Under the pieces are notes generated by a model. It had not been told where the DNA came from and made no database searches. It was given only the letters and a program-made list of their open reading frames with translations. The position numbers and the translations under genes were made by a program. DNA of 64,000 nucleotides from positions 4,144,001-4,208,000 of the forward strand of contig WARS01000043.1 in the NCBI GenBank assembly GCA_008933995.1, read 5' to 3'. Position 1 is the stretch's first letter. Every line of letters starts with the position of its first letter. The DNA is from Datnioides undecimradiatus (taxonomy: Eukaryota; Chordata; Actinopteri; Lobotiformes; Datnioididae). Shown here piece by piece: positions 25,235 to 37,438 of the stretch.

Positions 25235-27389
25235 GCTCACGCCCACATTCACAAAATGATTGAAGCAGCTTGCAGTGCCTTGCTCAAAGGGATTGATGTG
25301 TCATCTCAGTGATGTGCTGAAGCTGAAGCAGTGTCACGCTGTCACATGTCAGTACTTCCTGGGTGACAAATAAATAAAAATGCTGCTGCATTTTTCCTCC
25401 CGGAGATAAACAAAAACACTCCGGGGGCGGCCTGAGTGACGCCGCCAACGCCACCTGTGAGCGACACGGGCAAAAGGTGCCGAGAGAGGTCACTGCAATC
25501 CGCCTCAGCTTAGAATAAAGGTTAGATCATTACTTTTGTGCAGCCATCTGTCTCTGCAACCAGCACCAGGACTTGACCGTTTGCATGAACTGAATACACA
25601 AACAGATAAATAAATAATCGATGACAGCAGCTCACAGCTTCTTCTCTTTTAGATTTTGTTTTTCATGCTAGGTAAGTTTGACAATCGAGGATGTTTGACA
25701 ACCGGCACTCACAGTTTTCAGGCTCGTCTGAATGTCTGTGCTGCAGCACAAGTAGAAGATATAAGTAGAAGATAGTCTCAGACATTCCTGATGACCACGA
25801 ATGAACAATTCACTACATAAAACAGCTTTTGTTTGTGTAGCAATGAGGTCTGTTTGTTCCCAGGCCAACATTATGGTCAGATTAATGTGACACTGCTTTG
25901 ACCGACCGCCACCAGAGCGAAGGAACCATACTGATCCTTTGAGCAATGTTTCAGTGAGTTTCAGTTAAGGTGTTAATGCTTGAGTGAATGGTAATGTTCA
26001 TGCAGCTGGTGCTTGCAATAACTTCTGATGACACAACAGCAGGATTTGCAGCGGAGGAGCACGCATCATGTCTCCGTGATGGAGGACTGGAAGTCGAAGG
26101 TCAGGTGAGGAGCGCGACCAAGACCATGCTTGTTGTTTCCTTGACGTTTGTGAGGCCGTGCACCATGAATTCACCCACGCGGTGTCACTGTCACCTTTTT
26201 CCTCTTCTACAAAATGAAAATTTACGCCGAATCGACACAGTGGAGGAGGTCTACAGGACCTCCAGTGCACATGGCGGGTGGTGCTGTACAAGGTTATGCA
26301 ATAGGGCATCCATGCAGAGATCTATGCATAGCAGGAGCACTTTGTGCAGTGTATCGCTGCACAAGGTGACTACTTTAAAGGGAATGGTGGCCAAATTTAA
26401 ATCAGGGATGGTTGGGGATGGCCGTAATATGTAAAAATGGTTTTAAGGGTAAGCAGTCGGTGGTGTAGAAGTGAAGGATTTCTATGTTTGTTGCCTCAAA
26501 GTGGCATAAAACTGAAACTCAACGTGCAAATCTAATCGCCATCAGATAAACCGATACCTCAACTGATTTCTGACGGAGCGACTCGTTTGCACAAAGTCGA
26601 GAAATATTTGACTTTGACCTCATCCATCTTGTTGACTGCACAGGAGGTGTTTGAACAGCAATGTCACCGTCGAGCTGCCTAATTCAATTAAGATGTTATC
26701 ACTTATTTAAAGCCAATTAAATCGACCGGGCGGTGGGCTGCTGCGCTGGCGGCTGTCTTGTGGTCCAGGTGGTCCTGTGCATATAAAGTTTTGAATTTAG
26801 ATTTTCTATCTGCTCGTCAGCTGGCTCCTATTCTTCTTATATTATTCAAGTTTTAGAATAAACAGATGTGCACCGAAATCAAAAACCCAAATTTGTTGCA
26901 TTTCGAGCTGATTTATGCTTCATTAAACCATCCGTTCTTAATAAAGTTACTTTGACCTAAATATTATATATTTTTATCCTATACATACCCAAGCCTTTAT
27001 AAGCCTTAAGTCTCTTTGGGTCCTTCCCTTGTGCTCCTGTTGCACCAGCCAAGACAACCTGTTTTAATCCAAACCACCTTCATCTAAACCACCCCACTAA
27101 CCTGTCAGAGAGCTTCCACGGTATGGAACACATTGTGGTGTTCATACTTTGGTACTTGACAGACTTGGAATAGCAATAGTTTAAATGCACATGTTAGCCT
27201 TATTAAGCTACATAGGTGTGATATGACCTGATTCAAGTGGTGTGTGGTCGCTCTTCAGAAGCTGCTCGGTGGTGCAGGTGCTCCCGGTGCCACAAACAGC
27301 ACTTCCTCGTCTTTAAGCTTCCCTCAGTTACAGAGCAGAGCTGCAGTTTCTTTATATTTCCAACACAGTGTACATGCTGAAAAAGTTCC

Positions 27390-27467
27390 AGTTTGAACAA
27401 AGGACTGCGTTCGGATTGAAGCTTCGCGCCGCAGGGACGTTCGAGATCTGAGCGCTTGGTTTTTAGC
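27390..27467 (+). promoter_or_regulatory. CpG-dense putative 5' leader/promoter
   Basis: About 15 CpGs fall in the 165 bases from 27393 to 27557, against one per several dozen bases in the surrounding DNA. No TATA box is visible. The position directly upstream of a well-formed ATG fits a CpG-type promoter with its leader. Start of transcription cannot be placed by eye. Confidence 0.35.
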
Positions 27468-27551
27468 ATGGCCGCTTTGAAACGGCACCACAATGGCTCC
27501 GGCGTGCAGCGAGACGGAACAAACAGACTGATATACTCCTCACCTCGCAGA
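27468..27551 (+). CDS. Candidate first coding exon (28 codons), unknown protein
   Basis: The ATG has a favourable context (A at -3, G at +4: AGCATGG) and opens 28 codons beginning MAALKRHHNGSG and ending LIYSSPRR. The frame meets a strong 5' splice donor, GTGAGT at 27552-27557, giving a phase-0 exon end. The N terminus is basic and polar with no signal peptide or membrane segment. Without splicing the frame would stop after 58 codons at 27641. The segment is CpG-dense, consistent with a promoter-proximal exon. I could not identify the protein, and I found no convincing second exon downstream, so the next exon would lie far away or outside the window. A chance combination is possible. Confidence 0.35.
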
Positions 27552-27557
27552 GTGAGT

Positions 27558-28224
27558 TCACTCCCTGTTTTACTTTATTTAGAAACAAACACAGACGTCT
27601 ACCACCCCCTCCTCAGTTTCCCAAAGAAAGCCCGGATGTAATAAACGCTAATGCGACCATGCTCTTCTTCTTCTGGCTCTCTAAAAGCAGCGCTGCGCCC
27701 TCCAGACTTTTCAGAAGTGTTTAAACTTCTCATTTGTATAAATCCCCTCAAACCACTTTAATAATTCCAAACAATGCTCTCTCATTTCTGACTCTCTTTT
27801 GAGTTTCCAGCCATCACGAGCGCACTGTTTACATGCAGATTTGTCGGCTTTAACACTTAGTCAAATGTTACAAAGCTGTTTTGTCAGCAGCAGAGATTTG
27901 GAACATGCGGTGAAGGGTCCCACCGGTGCCGACTCACAGCACCCACAGCGGCGATGAATCATTAAAAGGGAGGTTTCGCTTTGATGTTCATCCGCGACGG
28001 TCTGATGAGTCCCCCCCGTGCATATCCCACAGGGACGGAGAACCTCTCCTCATCCAGATGTGGCTGTAACCTGGCGCGACCCGACGCTTTCATGTGCTTG
28101 TAGCCGACAGATCGGGACATCGCCACAGTTTGGGTCTCAGCTCCGAGGGGAAGCTGGTGAAGGAAGCGATGAATTTAAAAGCACGGTTGCACAAAAAGAA
28201 GAAGCCTTTGACTTAATAGTAAAG
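27558..28224. other. Unique stretch downstream of the candidate exon
   Basis: I see no clear exon, RNA or repeat. A 70-codon frame at 28018-28230 has no recognisable features. If 27468-27551 is a first exon, this is the beginning of its intron. Confidence 0.35.
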
Positions 28225-28560
28225 AGATAATGGATGATACCTCGCTGTTACGGTTTGAGTTCTCTGTTTTTGGTCGTTTCGAGTGTTTTCCCCTCGTGTG
28301 TCTTTGTTTACTTGCTTCCTGTGTCGACTTAGATCGTGAGTTTCACCTGGGTCTTGTCTGCCGTTCCTCCCTGGTGTGTTTGTCTATGTATTGTTTGCCG
28401 CAGATGTCAGATTGTCAGCTTTGATGGGCTCTATGTGTGAGTGTGCTTTGGGTTTATGTTCTCTTGAATACACCCCAGTGAGCTTTGTCTTTATGCATAT
28501 TAAACCTTTTGAACCTCCAGCTCCTTACTGTACAGTTGGGTCCATCTCCTAGTTTTCCTA
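28225..28560 (+). repeat. Possible decayed retroelement tail
   Basis: The + strand is rich in T and G with repeated TGTTT/TCTTG words (TTTTGGTCGTTTCGAGTG, GTCTTGTCTGCCGTTCC, TTTGTCTATGTATTG), then ATTAAACCTTTTGAACCTCC, and then CTTACTGTACAGTTGGGTCC. This order resembles the 3' ends of fish retroelements that finish with an AATAAA-like word and a GGGTCC-type motif. I cannot name the family, and similarity is weak. Confidence 0.25.
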
Positions 28561-29564
28561 GTTTTTAATAAGAGGTCACTTTCTACTGCTTTACCTCTGC
28601 AGTGGAGGTCCTCACACTTGGTCTCGGTTCCTGGATCATGGGTTTACCTGGGGTAACCGAGTGGGTCCAAGCTTCCTCGGTATGTTTTCTGCTTCACTGA
28701 TCATCAAACGAGTAAATTTGGTTTTTATGAGATGAAGCAGTGGGTTCATGTTTACCATGTTATCCTTATTTACACTGATACCTCCTCCACATTGGGTTTG
28801 GACCCAAGCTTCCCAACAGGTCCAAGACTTCTAGTTTGCAGTTGTCCAGGTTTTACTGGTTTGTAAAGGAATAAGAAAGGTTTCAGATGTAAAAACCACT
28901 GATTGAGCCTCTGTTTAGTTCATAAACTATGGTCTGTTGGGTGGTTGAGGAAGAGAACCCCTCCAACTTATCAGCATCTTGAACTTTTGTCATTGTTTTT
29001 CTAAAGAACGTCTGCAGAATTTGGGAATGAACTCGCTTCATTTGCCCGACGAAACAAGCAGAAACATTTATTTTACATGAGCACATTTCGTTGTTTACAG
29101 CCTGAGCTGCTGACAGGCTTTTTATCCAAGTAACGAGGCTTTTTTAAACTTGAAGTCACCTCCCGAGAGAAAGCGCATGATAAAACTTGACATTTGAGAC
29201 GCAGAGGTCCCTCGAACCGCGGCCCAGATCAAATTCACCCTTTGCTTTTAAGCGATTTCACTTCACATTTCATCAAAAGCAAGACAAAATTGAGCTTTGA
29301 TGAATTCCCTGATTCTTGTCTGTTGTCTGAATTATGCCAGCAACGGTTTTCAAACTTTTAAAAATGATTTATTCTGGCTGTGAAACAACCTTAAAGCCAT
29401 TTTTTCCTTAATTGCACTGTTCTGCCTTTTCCCACTGAAATGCATTTTCACGGAGCAGGCGAGGAGTAAAGTGGCTGCCAAGTGAAGACGGTTAAATACC
29501 ATTTTGGAGGACTATTCATTCAACGCCACTTGGCTGAGGGAAGCATGCGACAATAGGCTTGGCA

Positions 29565-29610
<46 letters not shown>

Positions 29611-31489
29611 AGCATTTGTCTGTGGTTCTGAAATGTCATGGGATGTATTTTCCTGTGCTCTTAGCCACGCTGCTAAAATGGAGCTACCGACCTTTGACCT
29701 TATATATTCGCTTGCACTGCATTTTTCATGTCTCCCCTCCATACTGACTTGCAGGACGAGCTGTCAGCCAGAGTTCAAATTCAGGAAACCACAGTGTTGG
29801 ACTTCAAATCAATGGTATTGACCCCGAGACACAAATCAATACTCTCAGGGGTGCTAATAAAGGGGAAATGAAATGCCTCTGAGCGGAGCCGGCGCTTCCT
29901 GTTTACGCGGTAAGTTCGCAGCTTTGCAGAGCCTCAAGCGCTCAGTGTTTATAGACACTCTTCTGCTTTGGTTGACCCAGTTATTGCTGAAAAAGGAAAC
30001 CGGGAGCAACTTTATTTATTTACCCCAATAACAATAAGAAACAACAACAGACGTAGCTGAATGCAGCGTGTAGATGATAGGCCGATGCATCGATAAATGC
30101 TCAAATGATTTGAAGTGCAACATGAAACCTCCAAGCGGATCTCAAAGCTCATGCTTGACCCTGGAAACAGCAGTTAGCAAAGCAATCCTGACTTTTAGGC
30201 CAAGATGGGCCACAATCTGAGGTTGTAGTTTGTCTATAAAGACTTCAGGCTGCACAGGAGACGAGGTGTGGGCTCTGCAACTTACTACACCGTGCTTTTG
30301 AGATATTACTCATAATTAAAACACATATATATCATGTTATACTTGAGCACCGGCATCTAAGACCAGAGCAAATGTGTGTTTTAACTCAACAAAGTTCTGA
30401 ATCTGAACACACAGCTGAAGAAACTGTCAGACTGAGCAGATTATGTCACTGCGTGGCCTGTTTCTCGCTGTAAATGTCCTCCGACACCGATTCAGTGACT
30501 CGTTTTGCTGAATCTAGGCTTAAATAACAACACGTGGAGGGAGAGTGAGGTGTTTCTCTGCCTCGGTCACCATTACTTCACTATATCTTTAAAGAGCAAG
30601 TGACTTTTTGCTGATATCTAATAAGGCTGGATGTTGGTTACTGCACCGTCTTAGGGAAGGTGCACTGAACCCTTTGTGGTCCACTAATGTTGGTGATCGT
30701 GTTGGACTACTGGCTGATAAAGGTCAGGGACGACACTTTTGCAGAATTGCATTTGCGTAGCATTACAGAGATCTGCCGCTGGCAAACTGATCTTCTGCAC
30801 AAAGTTTACTTGAATGATCAAAATGAGGTTTTTCTGGAAGCTCTACCTAAGTTTCATAAACAAAAACCTGCAGCGACCGCCGTCGTTGCCCTAATGGTTG
30901 GACGGGAAATGTCACGGAAGACTTGCACACGATGGCTGCCGGGAGTACAATAAAGCGGCTTCTCACGACGGCCCGAAGGCTGAAACATCCTCTGTGTTTT
31001 CATTAAAACCTGACAAACAGCAATAAAAATATTGTTTTGGAACAATTTGCCGCGTACATATATCTGCTGCAGCGACTGGAGGCAATGAAGCTGCAAACAA
31101 TCCGCCGTGTGCGAATGGGCCCGTGCGGCGAGGGGGCCGACGCACATTCCACATGAGGACGCTCGCTGGTGGGGGTTTGTCTTCAAAACAACAGATATCA
31201 TCTTTTCTTTGTTTAAAATATAATGTTTTAGATGTCAGAGTTAATTGTTTTCATGTATTTCCATTAAAGCCGGCAGCTGCTTTGCAGGGGAAGGTATCTG
31301 TTTTTGAGCGAGCTCTCGTTTACAATGAGCGAATCATAAGCTGATGACACCTCCGGGCATTTGAATTCATCCTGTGATGAGAGACACAGGTGCATCATGG
31401 CTGCTGTAGCCTCCCTCCACCCCCCTCGCCCCGCTCGAACGTCCTCCCCCTCATTCATTTGCTCCGCGTGTCTGTGCCCGTCCACGAGC
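28561..31489. other. Unique stretch, no identified gene
   Basis: Holds the (AC)n tract at 29568-29606. 31080-31150 is a short CpG-dense patch. Several frames of 60-115 codons overlap on both strands without recognisable domains. No transposon is evident. Confidence 0.4.
29568..29606. repeat. (AC)n microsatellite, 39 bases
   Basis: Uninterrupted AC tract of 19.5 units. It is translated as Thr-His or Val-Cys runs in spurious frames. Confidence 0.97.
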
Positions 31490-31870
31490 CGGGCCGCCAG
31501 GAAAACATGGCAGCAGAGCGAGATGGCACAAATTAAACAGGAAATATAAAATGGGGTTTAACGTGGCACCGTGCCCCGCCGTGACAGTTCAATCGGAAAG
31601 CGTTTTTGGAACGAGCCTCTGATGAGTTACACAGCCTCCATGTTTATCTGTCCCTTTGTAAATGTCATAGACAAAGAGGAAATGCCAGGCTTTTGTGTTT
31701 TTCTCTGGCCGTCTCGCGTCCCGCAGCAGAACAAAGAGGCGATATTTCCATAAACGCCGCGCCGATGTCCGTCACGCGTGTGGCTTGGCAGCGCGGAGCC
31801 ACATGTGTCACATTATGGATTTGCTTTGGTTTTTAAAAGCAGATCCGTGCCACTTCACAAACAGGGGAAA
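31400..31870. promoter_or_regulatory. CpG-rich candidate regulatory block
   Basis: The CpG content is raised throughout, notably at 31425-31510 and 31735-31810. The middle part carries SOX-like CTTTGTAAATG and GACAAAGAGG words around 31650-31680, typical of conserved non-coding DNA. The overlapping frames on the + strand are not supported by splice sites or domains. It could be an enhancer or an orphan CpG island; only conservation or chromatin data would separate these. Confidence 0.3.
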
Positions 31871-34620
31871 TCTCCGTCGTCACGTGTTACGCGACACGTG
31901 TTCGCTCGTTGGTAGGGCTGCAGCCAACATGCAGCTTTGTGTGCTGCTGATGTGACGTGGTGAAAAAGCTGCGTGGAGCCTTTGTTTATTGTAGTTTATA
32001 TTATTATTATGTGGTGCAAAATGAACCAAAATATCAAATTTTAAATGAATGCAATGATAAAACCCTAAATGTGATGTATTTATTATTTAGACGTAGTGTA
32101 ACGGCAGTGACAGAAGGGAAATAATTGTTAATGTCAGAGACGTTTTGGAGTCACGTTCGCTCAAAACAGTAAAGCAGAGAGTGAAAACAGCTTTCAATCA
32201 CACACGCACAGACATGTTCATGTTTCCCATGGGCAGCTCAGAGCTTGTACGTCTCGTATCTGAGTCTGTGGCGAATATTAAAAGAGCCGGTTTCCAAAAC
32301 GAGACAAAGCACAGAACACGGGGACGTTCTCTCAGACCGGACCCCTTTGAATTTTAATTGAATGCCCCTGATGAAGATAATGTTTTCCTCTGCCGCTGAG
32401 CGCTTCATCCCAGCACCCTGCTGCCTCTTCGCTGGCAGGGACAGACGTGGAGCGGACGCACTCTCTGAGGCTGTTGCACGGTCAGCTCAATTCCCCCGTC
32501 AGTAGCGGTTGGTGCTGTCTCTACCAGTGCTGGAAGCTGTTACATAGCATGCGATGTCAGACCTGTAAATATAGCTCAGTTCAACATATTAGAATAATGC
32601 AAAAGAGCCTGAAAGGTCAAAGGAGCGTGGACGCCTCACAAACATCTTGAGTTATCTGAAGACCTGATGGCTCGGATCTCATAATATTCGATATGAGCTC
32701 GGCATATGAGTCAAAGACGCACTGTCTGTCTGCAAAACCAACCTGTATTCAAGTGTGAGTGGTTGTATCGGGCTTTTAGGATAACACATGTGTTCTTCCT
32801 TATGCTGCTGTGTGTAGCATGCTATGTGTGAATCCTCATCAGTCTGTCCTAATTAGCTACCTGAACACACCAACCCGATCTGCAGAAATGAAATTACTGT
32901 GAACTCAGACTGCATCCAGACTAGCCTGCAGCGCGGCATCGTTAACACACTTGTGCTAATTCAGCTGCACGCAGACTTAAGATGATTGACGGTTATGTAT
33001 TTAATCTACACAGGTACACAGTCAGCGGCGTGCGGCTCCGGTGCATATTTACATGCAGAGCCCGAGGGGGTCAACACGCTGGGTTAGTCAGTGCGCACAC
33101 GCGTGTTGGTGTCAGTTCGGGAGCTGATTCATTTAATTTTAGCTTCAGGTTGTTGCAACAGGAAACTGATTTCTGCTTTGTAACAGCGAGGAGAACGCCA
33201 AAATGTATGTCGTGATGGTTTGTCATGGACATCGTACCTGGGTCACGCTGTCTTTATGATCCTTGTGTTTGAATCATCAGCTTGTACAGCGAAGCGCCGC
33301 TCAGCTGCAGAAACACCTGAATTAACCAGAACTAGAAGCTGTGGTGTTGAGAGAGGTGTTGTCTGCAGTGGTTACCCTGTTTCACCTGCACAGGCTCTGC
33401 GAACTAAAACCTGCACGCGACAGGAGTTCCTCCCTTTGGCCCAGATCCCGTATGGCTATAGAGTCAAAAGTTCAAATGCTTCAGCGTCTCTTTCATGTCC
33501 CCCGTCTTTTTCGCGTGCTTGAAGTGAAGATGGCGGGTTTTTTCTTTTAGAAAACCCAGAAGGGAGCCGGGGCTTTGTGTCTTTGATGTTGCTCTCTCTG
33601 TCTCACATCTGACAGACCTCAAGCTCAGAGAAAATGGCTGCAGAGATGACAGACGAGCCTCACGGAGAGACAAGTCAAGAGTCCGGTCGATAGGATTAAA
33701 CTGCATTTCTAAATAAGTGCTTGTTACATCAGCTGGTATGTTAATCCAGAGGACTGATGAGGGCATCATCTCAAAGGTAAGACCCCAGCTGAGCCGTGGG
33801 TGACCTCAGCCCTCTACGTCTGACTCTGTGATAGTGTTCCCGATGCAGCAATGAGATTTAAACATTTGTTTTGGCCCTGCTCAAACATGTAATGGCAGAA
33901 ATTAGAAAGCAGACGCCCGTGAGATCATGAAAACTGGTCAAATAAAAGGATTTTGAGTTTTCTATGTGCCTGAATTCCAACATAGGGATTCATAAACTAC
34001 TCTTACAACTTGAATTTACCAAAATCTCATTTAAAAGTGTTTCTTTCTGAGCTGCTACACACTCTGTTGACTAGTAAAGACATGAATTATCTGTGTTTTC
34101 ACTATGTTTTTAACAATACACCGATATTTCTCCACCAGGTCTGTTGGCTTGACAAAATGAATTGTGCTAACTAAGGTTTTAATGGTGTTGCATCCAGCTG
34201 GAAGCATGAAAAGTGATGGAAGCAGTTGAGCAAAGTGTAAAAACCAGAGTTCAGGTCCTGCCAGCTGTCTCGCCTCTGCACAGCTGCCCAGTGTTTGCAT
34301 CGTGTGGTGATTTTCATGCACAGATCTCCCGCACGACCAAGTTTTAACCACAAAATACACGGTTAGCCTCGCAGGAACACTTTTCTGTGGGATTTCGAGT
34401 TTGAAACATAAACGTGCACACACTCAAAGATGCGTTAAACGTTATAAAAAGCGCAAAACATGTGACAGAACCCAGCGCTTACGACAGCAGCTTGCATCGG
34501 GTGACCTCCGGGCATCGTGATCCATCAGCTGCTCAGGTAACATCACCGTTTCCAGCCCCCACTGGAGGTGAGTCAGCACTGTGAGATGAATATAATACAC
34601 ACAGCACACTGATCCCTCAC

Positions 34621-34663
<43 letters not shown>

Positions 34664-35209
34664 ACTGCATTGGCCCAGACGTGCAGCATCACGTGCAACA
34701 CCCATGCGCTCCATTACCGAGCGACCGCGCGTTCGTACGGGCGGTTTCGTGAGTGTTTGTGTGAGTACAGTCTCGTTGTCCCCGCTCCTTTGTCTGTGAT
34801 AATGAGCCGTTTTGTTCTCAGTGGTTTTGTCATCACTCATCCATCAGCCGCGTCTCCGTTCATCGCCCGGCAATTCATCTTTATGAAGAAACCCTTCCTA
34901 ATAACTCATATTTGGTGTCGCTTCCATCAAAGAAAACAGACAGCTGTGCGCATTGATTTGCGAGTGTTTGCATTAATGAACATCACATAGTGTTTTAGGT
35001 ACTTTCTACAGACCCCAAATCTCTTTTAAAGCGTCATTTCTGTGTGTTTTTATTAATTCATTTGTAGTTTTTGCTGGATTAATGGGAGCAGCTGACACCT
35101 CGCCCTGGTCTATGATTCAGATGTCAATTAAAATATCTTGATTACTTGTTTCATGATTAAAATTTGAAGATGGTTAATTAATAAAGTCATAATTTGGTAA
35201 TATTTCAGG
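31871..35209. other. Unique stretch, no identified gene
   Basis: Contains the (TG)18 tract at 34623-34658 and an AT-rich part at 31985-32100. Frames of 100-130 codons occur on both strands at 33220-33770 and 34055-34990 but carry no recognisable domain, and one is stretched by the microsatellite. Nothing further is supportable. Confidence 0.4.
34623..34658. repeat. (TG)18 microsatellite
   Basis: Uninterrupted TG tract of 36 bases. Confidence 0.97.
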
Positions 35210-35760
35210 AAATTCTGATTGGTTATCAAGAAACAAATAAGGAAGTGAAGGCTAGTTAACAGTTAGTTAAAGAGTACGTCCAGATTTCATAGAGTAAGTA
35301 ACGATTACCTGAGTATACCTGAGTGACCAATCAGAAGCGGCTTGACTGATGACTTGCTAATTAGTACTTGACTTAAAATTCCCACCAGAGGACGACGCTG
35401 TGCGTAGTGATGACCTACTTATACGCAGAGCTCTTAATGAATCATTAGATAATGATTAATTCATGGATACCTGTGAACTGATCGAGCAGTGACACTGAGC
35501 AGTCCCTCGATGCTTCGCCGACCCCGATGTAAAGTGGTTCAAGTAAAGCGGAGCATAAAACTGCAGCTTCTGCAGGTGTATCGAGTCATTTCTTCATCAG
35601 TGTCTCTCCAGGAAATAGTCAGTATGGTGTTTTTATTGATAATCATTAACTAATCATTAATTAATATAGACTCCTCCAAGCTGTCCTGCAGTAACTCATT
35701 CATTGGTGGTTAACTAGTGGTTAGTTTATGTCCTTTATCCTGCTCAACCCCTGAAGCAAA
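35210..35760. other. ATTA/TAAT-rich block
   Basis: The block contains many ATTA/TAAT homeodomain-type cores. Two packed clusters stand out: 35436-35465 (with AATCATTAGATAATGATT, nearly palindromic) and 35638-35668 (GATAATCATTAACTAATCATT and following). CTAGTTAAC/GTTAGTTAA and GGTTAACTAGTGG words recur as short imperfect repeats. This may be a homotypic cluster of homeodomain sites or a decayed repeat similar to 59885-60250; composition alone does not decide. Confidence 0.35.
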
Positions 35761-36754
35761 CCTCACCTGCACCTTCTCAGAGGCCCGTTATCCTGCAGAA
35801 CGACCAGGCGTGTGTCCACGCCGCGGGCATAACGTCTCCGGGAAGGCTTCACGTTCCCCTGCAGCTTCTAGTTGAGTCGGACATGAGATGACTTTCAGAT
35901 CTTTTCACTGCGTCCGTGCACATCGATAAGCCTCTCTGCTTCGCACTAGACCATCTCAGGTGATCAGTTAAATGCATTTAAAGTCGCTCCTGATTAAGTG
36001 TAAAACCCAAAAACCCATTCGAATGTTGCACCACACGTTCACACAGAGCAGAGAGGCGTTCAGGTGTGATTTAAGTTGATTTATAACATAATGGTCCTTG
36101 TGATGAATGTGTGTAAATGCACAGCAGCGCGCTGTCTGCGCCCTCTGAAGCTCCCTCTCTGCACTGTTATCTCTCTGTGGGGGCAGACTGTTTTTCATTG
36201 AGGGTTCCTTCAATGTATAATGAATGTATTTCCCCCCCGAACAATCACTTTTATCTGTACACACACGCTCGGCTCAGACAGCATACCCCACTCGCTGTTC
36301 GTCTTCTGCCTTTTCTGCTCTTTGTTGCTCCTACATTTACTCTCTCTCCTCCCACTCTGCCTCTTTTTTTCCAAGCTGTAAAAAGCAGCCGCGGCTTCAA
36401 ACGCCACTTTCAGTCTCGGGGACAGAGGAAAAAAAAAAAAAAGAAAAAAGAGGAGGGTGGAGAACAAAAGGAAAAAAAGCAACACAGTGCACTTTAGTCA
36501 GAGGGGGAAGTAAATCGAGAATATACGTGACCAAGTATCAACCAAAGCTGTTTCAGCCTGTCAGCGTTGTGAAAACGTGCTCGCCGCTACTTTAAACAGT
36601 GAAATACGGTTCAAACGCAGGGCCAAAAAACCTTTTTTCATCAGTGATGTGCTTAAATCTCTTGACAACGCGTGAAAGACTGCGAGCTCTTAAAACTGAA
36701 AAGGTAAAACACTAAAAATAGAGACGCACGGCAGCTCTGTCAAGGTTTGGCACA
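35761..36754. other. Unique stretch with A-rich run
   Basis: An A14 tract lies at 36429-36442, followed by further A/G-rich sequence to about 36480. At 36138-36151 the - strand reads a CTCF-like core (AGAGGGCGC). Frames here are open because of the purine-rich sequence and are not credible genes. Confidence 0.4.
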
Positions 36755-37215
36755 AATCAGCAAACATGTACGGCAAGCGGTGCTAAATGGCTACAGCGCT
36801 GTGCGATAGCGGCGTTTGACATGCTGCAGGGGCTCGGGTGCTCGACCGGGGGTAATGGCTTTGGAGGCGTGCAGAACGTGGAGGTGCCGTCGCTGCTAAT
36901 CCCGTCGGGGATTGGGGCCATTATGGAGATGTAGTCAGCGGCGCCCTTGGCCAGCGCCGCAATGTGGCGAGTGACCTCTAAGCGCAGGCAAGGCAATTAA
37001 CAGCAAATGAAATCCGTGGAAGAGACCTGATTGGATTATTTTGGTCATCTCTGCGCTGCGCCTTTTTGGCAGCGTGAAATGAGGAGGGGGATACGGCTCA
37101 GGGACTCGTATAGCGCATGGAGGGAAACCTATTTTTGCCCCAATTACCGCGCTGTTGCCGCCTGTGTCTTTTATTAGACAGACGGGAGGGAGTGCACTGT
37201 GATACAGCTCTCGGG
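36755..37215. promoter_or_regulatory. Candidate conserved non-coding element or - strand exon
   Basis: A GC-rich, CpG-rich core (36790-36970) is followed by an AT/GC mixed part with GGCAATTAACAGCAAATG near 36991 and CCCCAATTACCGCGC near 37138, a composition typical of enhancers. On the - strand a 79-codon frame runs from 36996 to 36757 without ATG at its start. It is preceded by a pyrimidine-rich run ending in TTAG, so it could also be an internal or terminal exon. The residues include MAPIPDGISSDGTSTF, not known to me. I favour a regulatory element. Confidence 0.3.
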
Positions 37216-37395
37216 GCGAGCACAGACTCGTCGTTGTCCTGCCTCAGTGAGCTTTGGACTACTGCAACATCAAACCATCAGCAGACTTCAAAGCTCTGTG
37301 TCGTCAGCGGAGAGAGTTCCCTACCAGGTGTGCCGCCTCTGAAAGGCCCCGACATTGTAAACAGCCTCTGTCTCATCTGTGCACCCTCACACACA

Positions 37396-37438
<43 letters not shown>

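Larger units (their letters stand above)
21324..27389. other. Long unique stretch, no identified gene
   Basis: It contains two microsatellites (listed separately) and AT-rich parts at 23330-23480 and 24980-25110. A 13-bp direct duplication (AAGTAGAAGATAT/AAGTAGAAGATAG) lies near 25750-25775. A 148-codon + strand frame at 25988-26434 overlaps a 103-codon - strand frame and has no recognisable domain; I regard it as chance. No RNA gene or transposon that I can name is present. 22060-22080 has a TGGCCACTAGAGG word of the kind found in short dispersed fish repeats. Confidence 0.4.

Noticed and set aside
25988..26434. 148-codon + strand frame
   Set aside because: No recognisable domain, an overlapping 103-codon frame on the other strand, no splice or promoter context, and composition like the neighbouring DNA.
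29504..29821. Thr-His/Val-Cys repeat proteins across the AC tract
   Set aside because: Artefact of translating a dinucleotide microsatellite; the same happens at 34.6 and 37.4 kb.
36224..36595. Overlapping 90-126-codon frames on both strands
   Set aside because: They run through the A/G-rich tract at 36429-36480, which lacks stops in several frames by composition.
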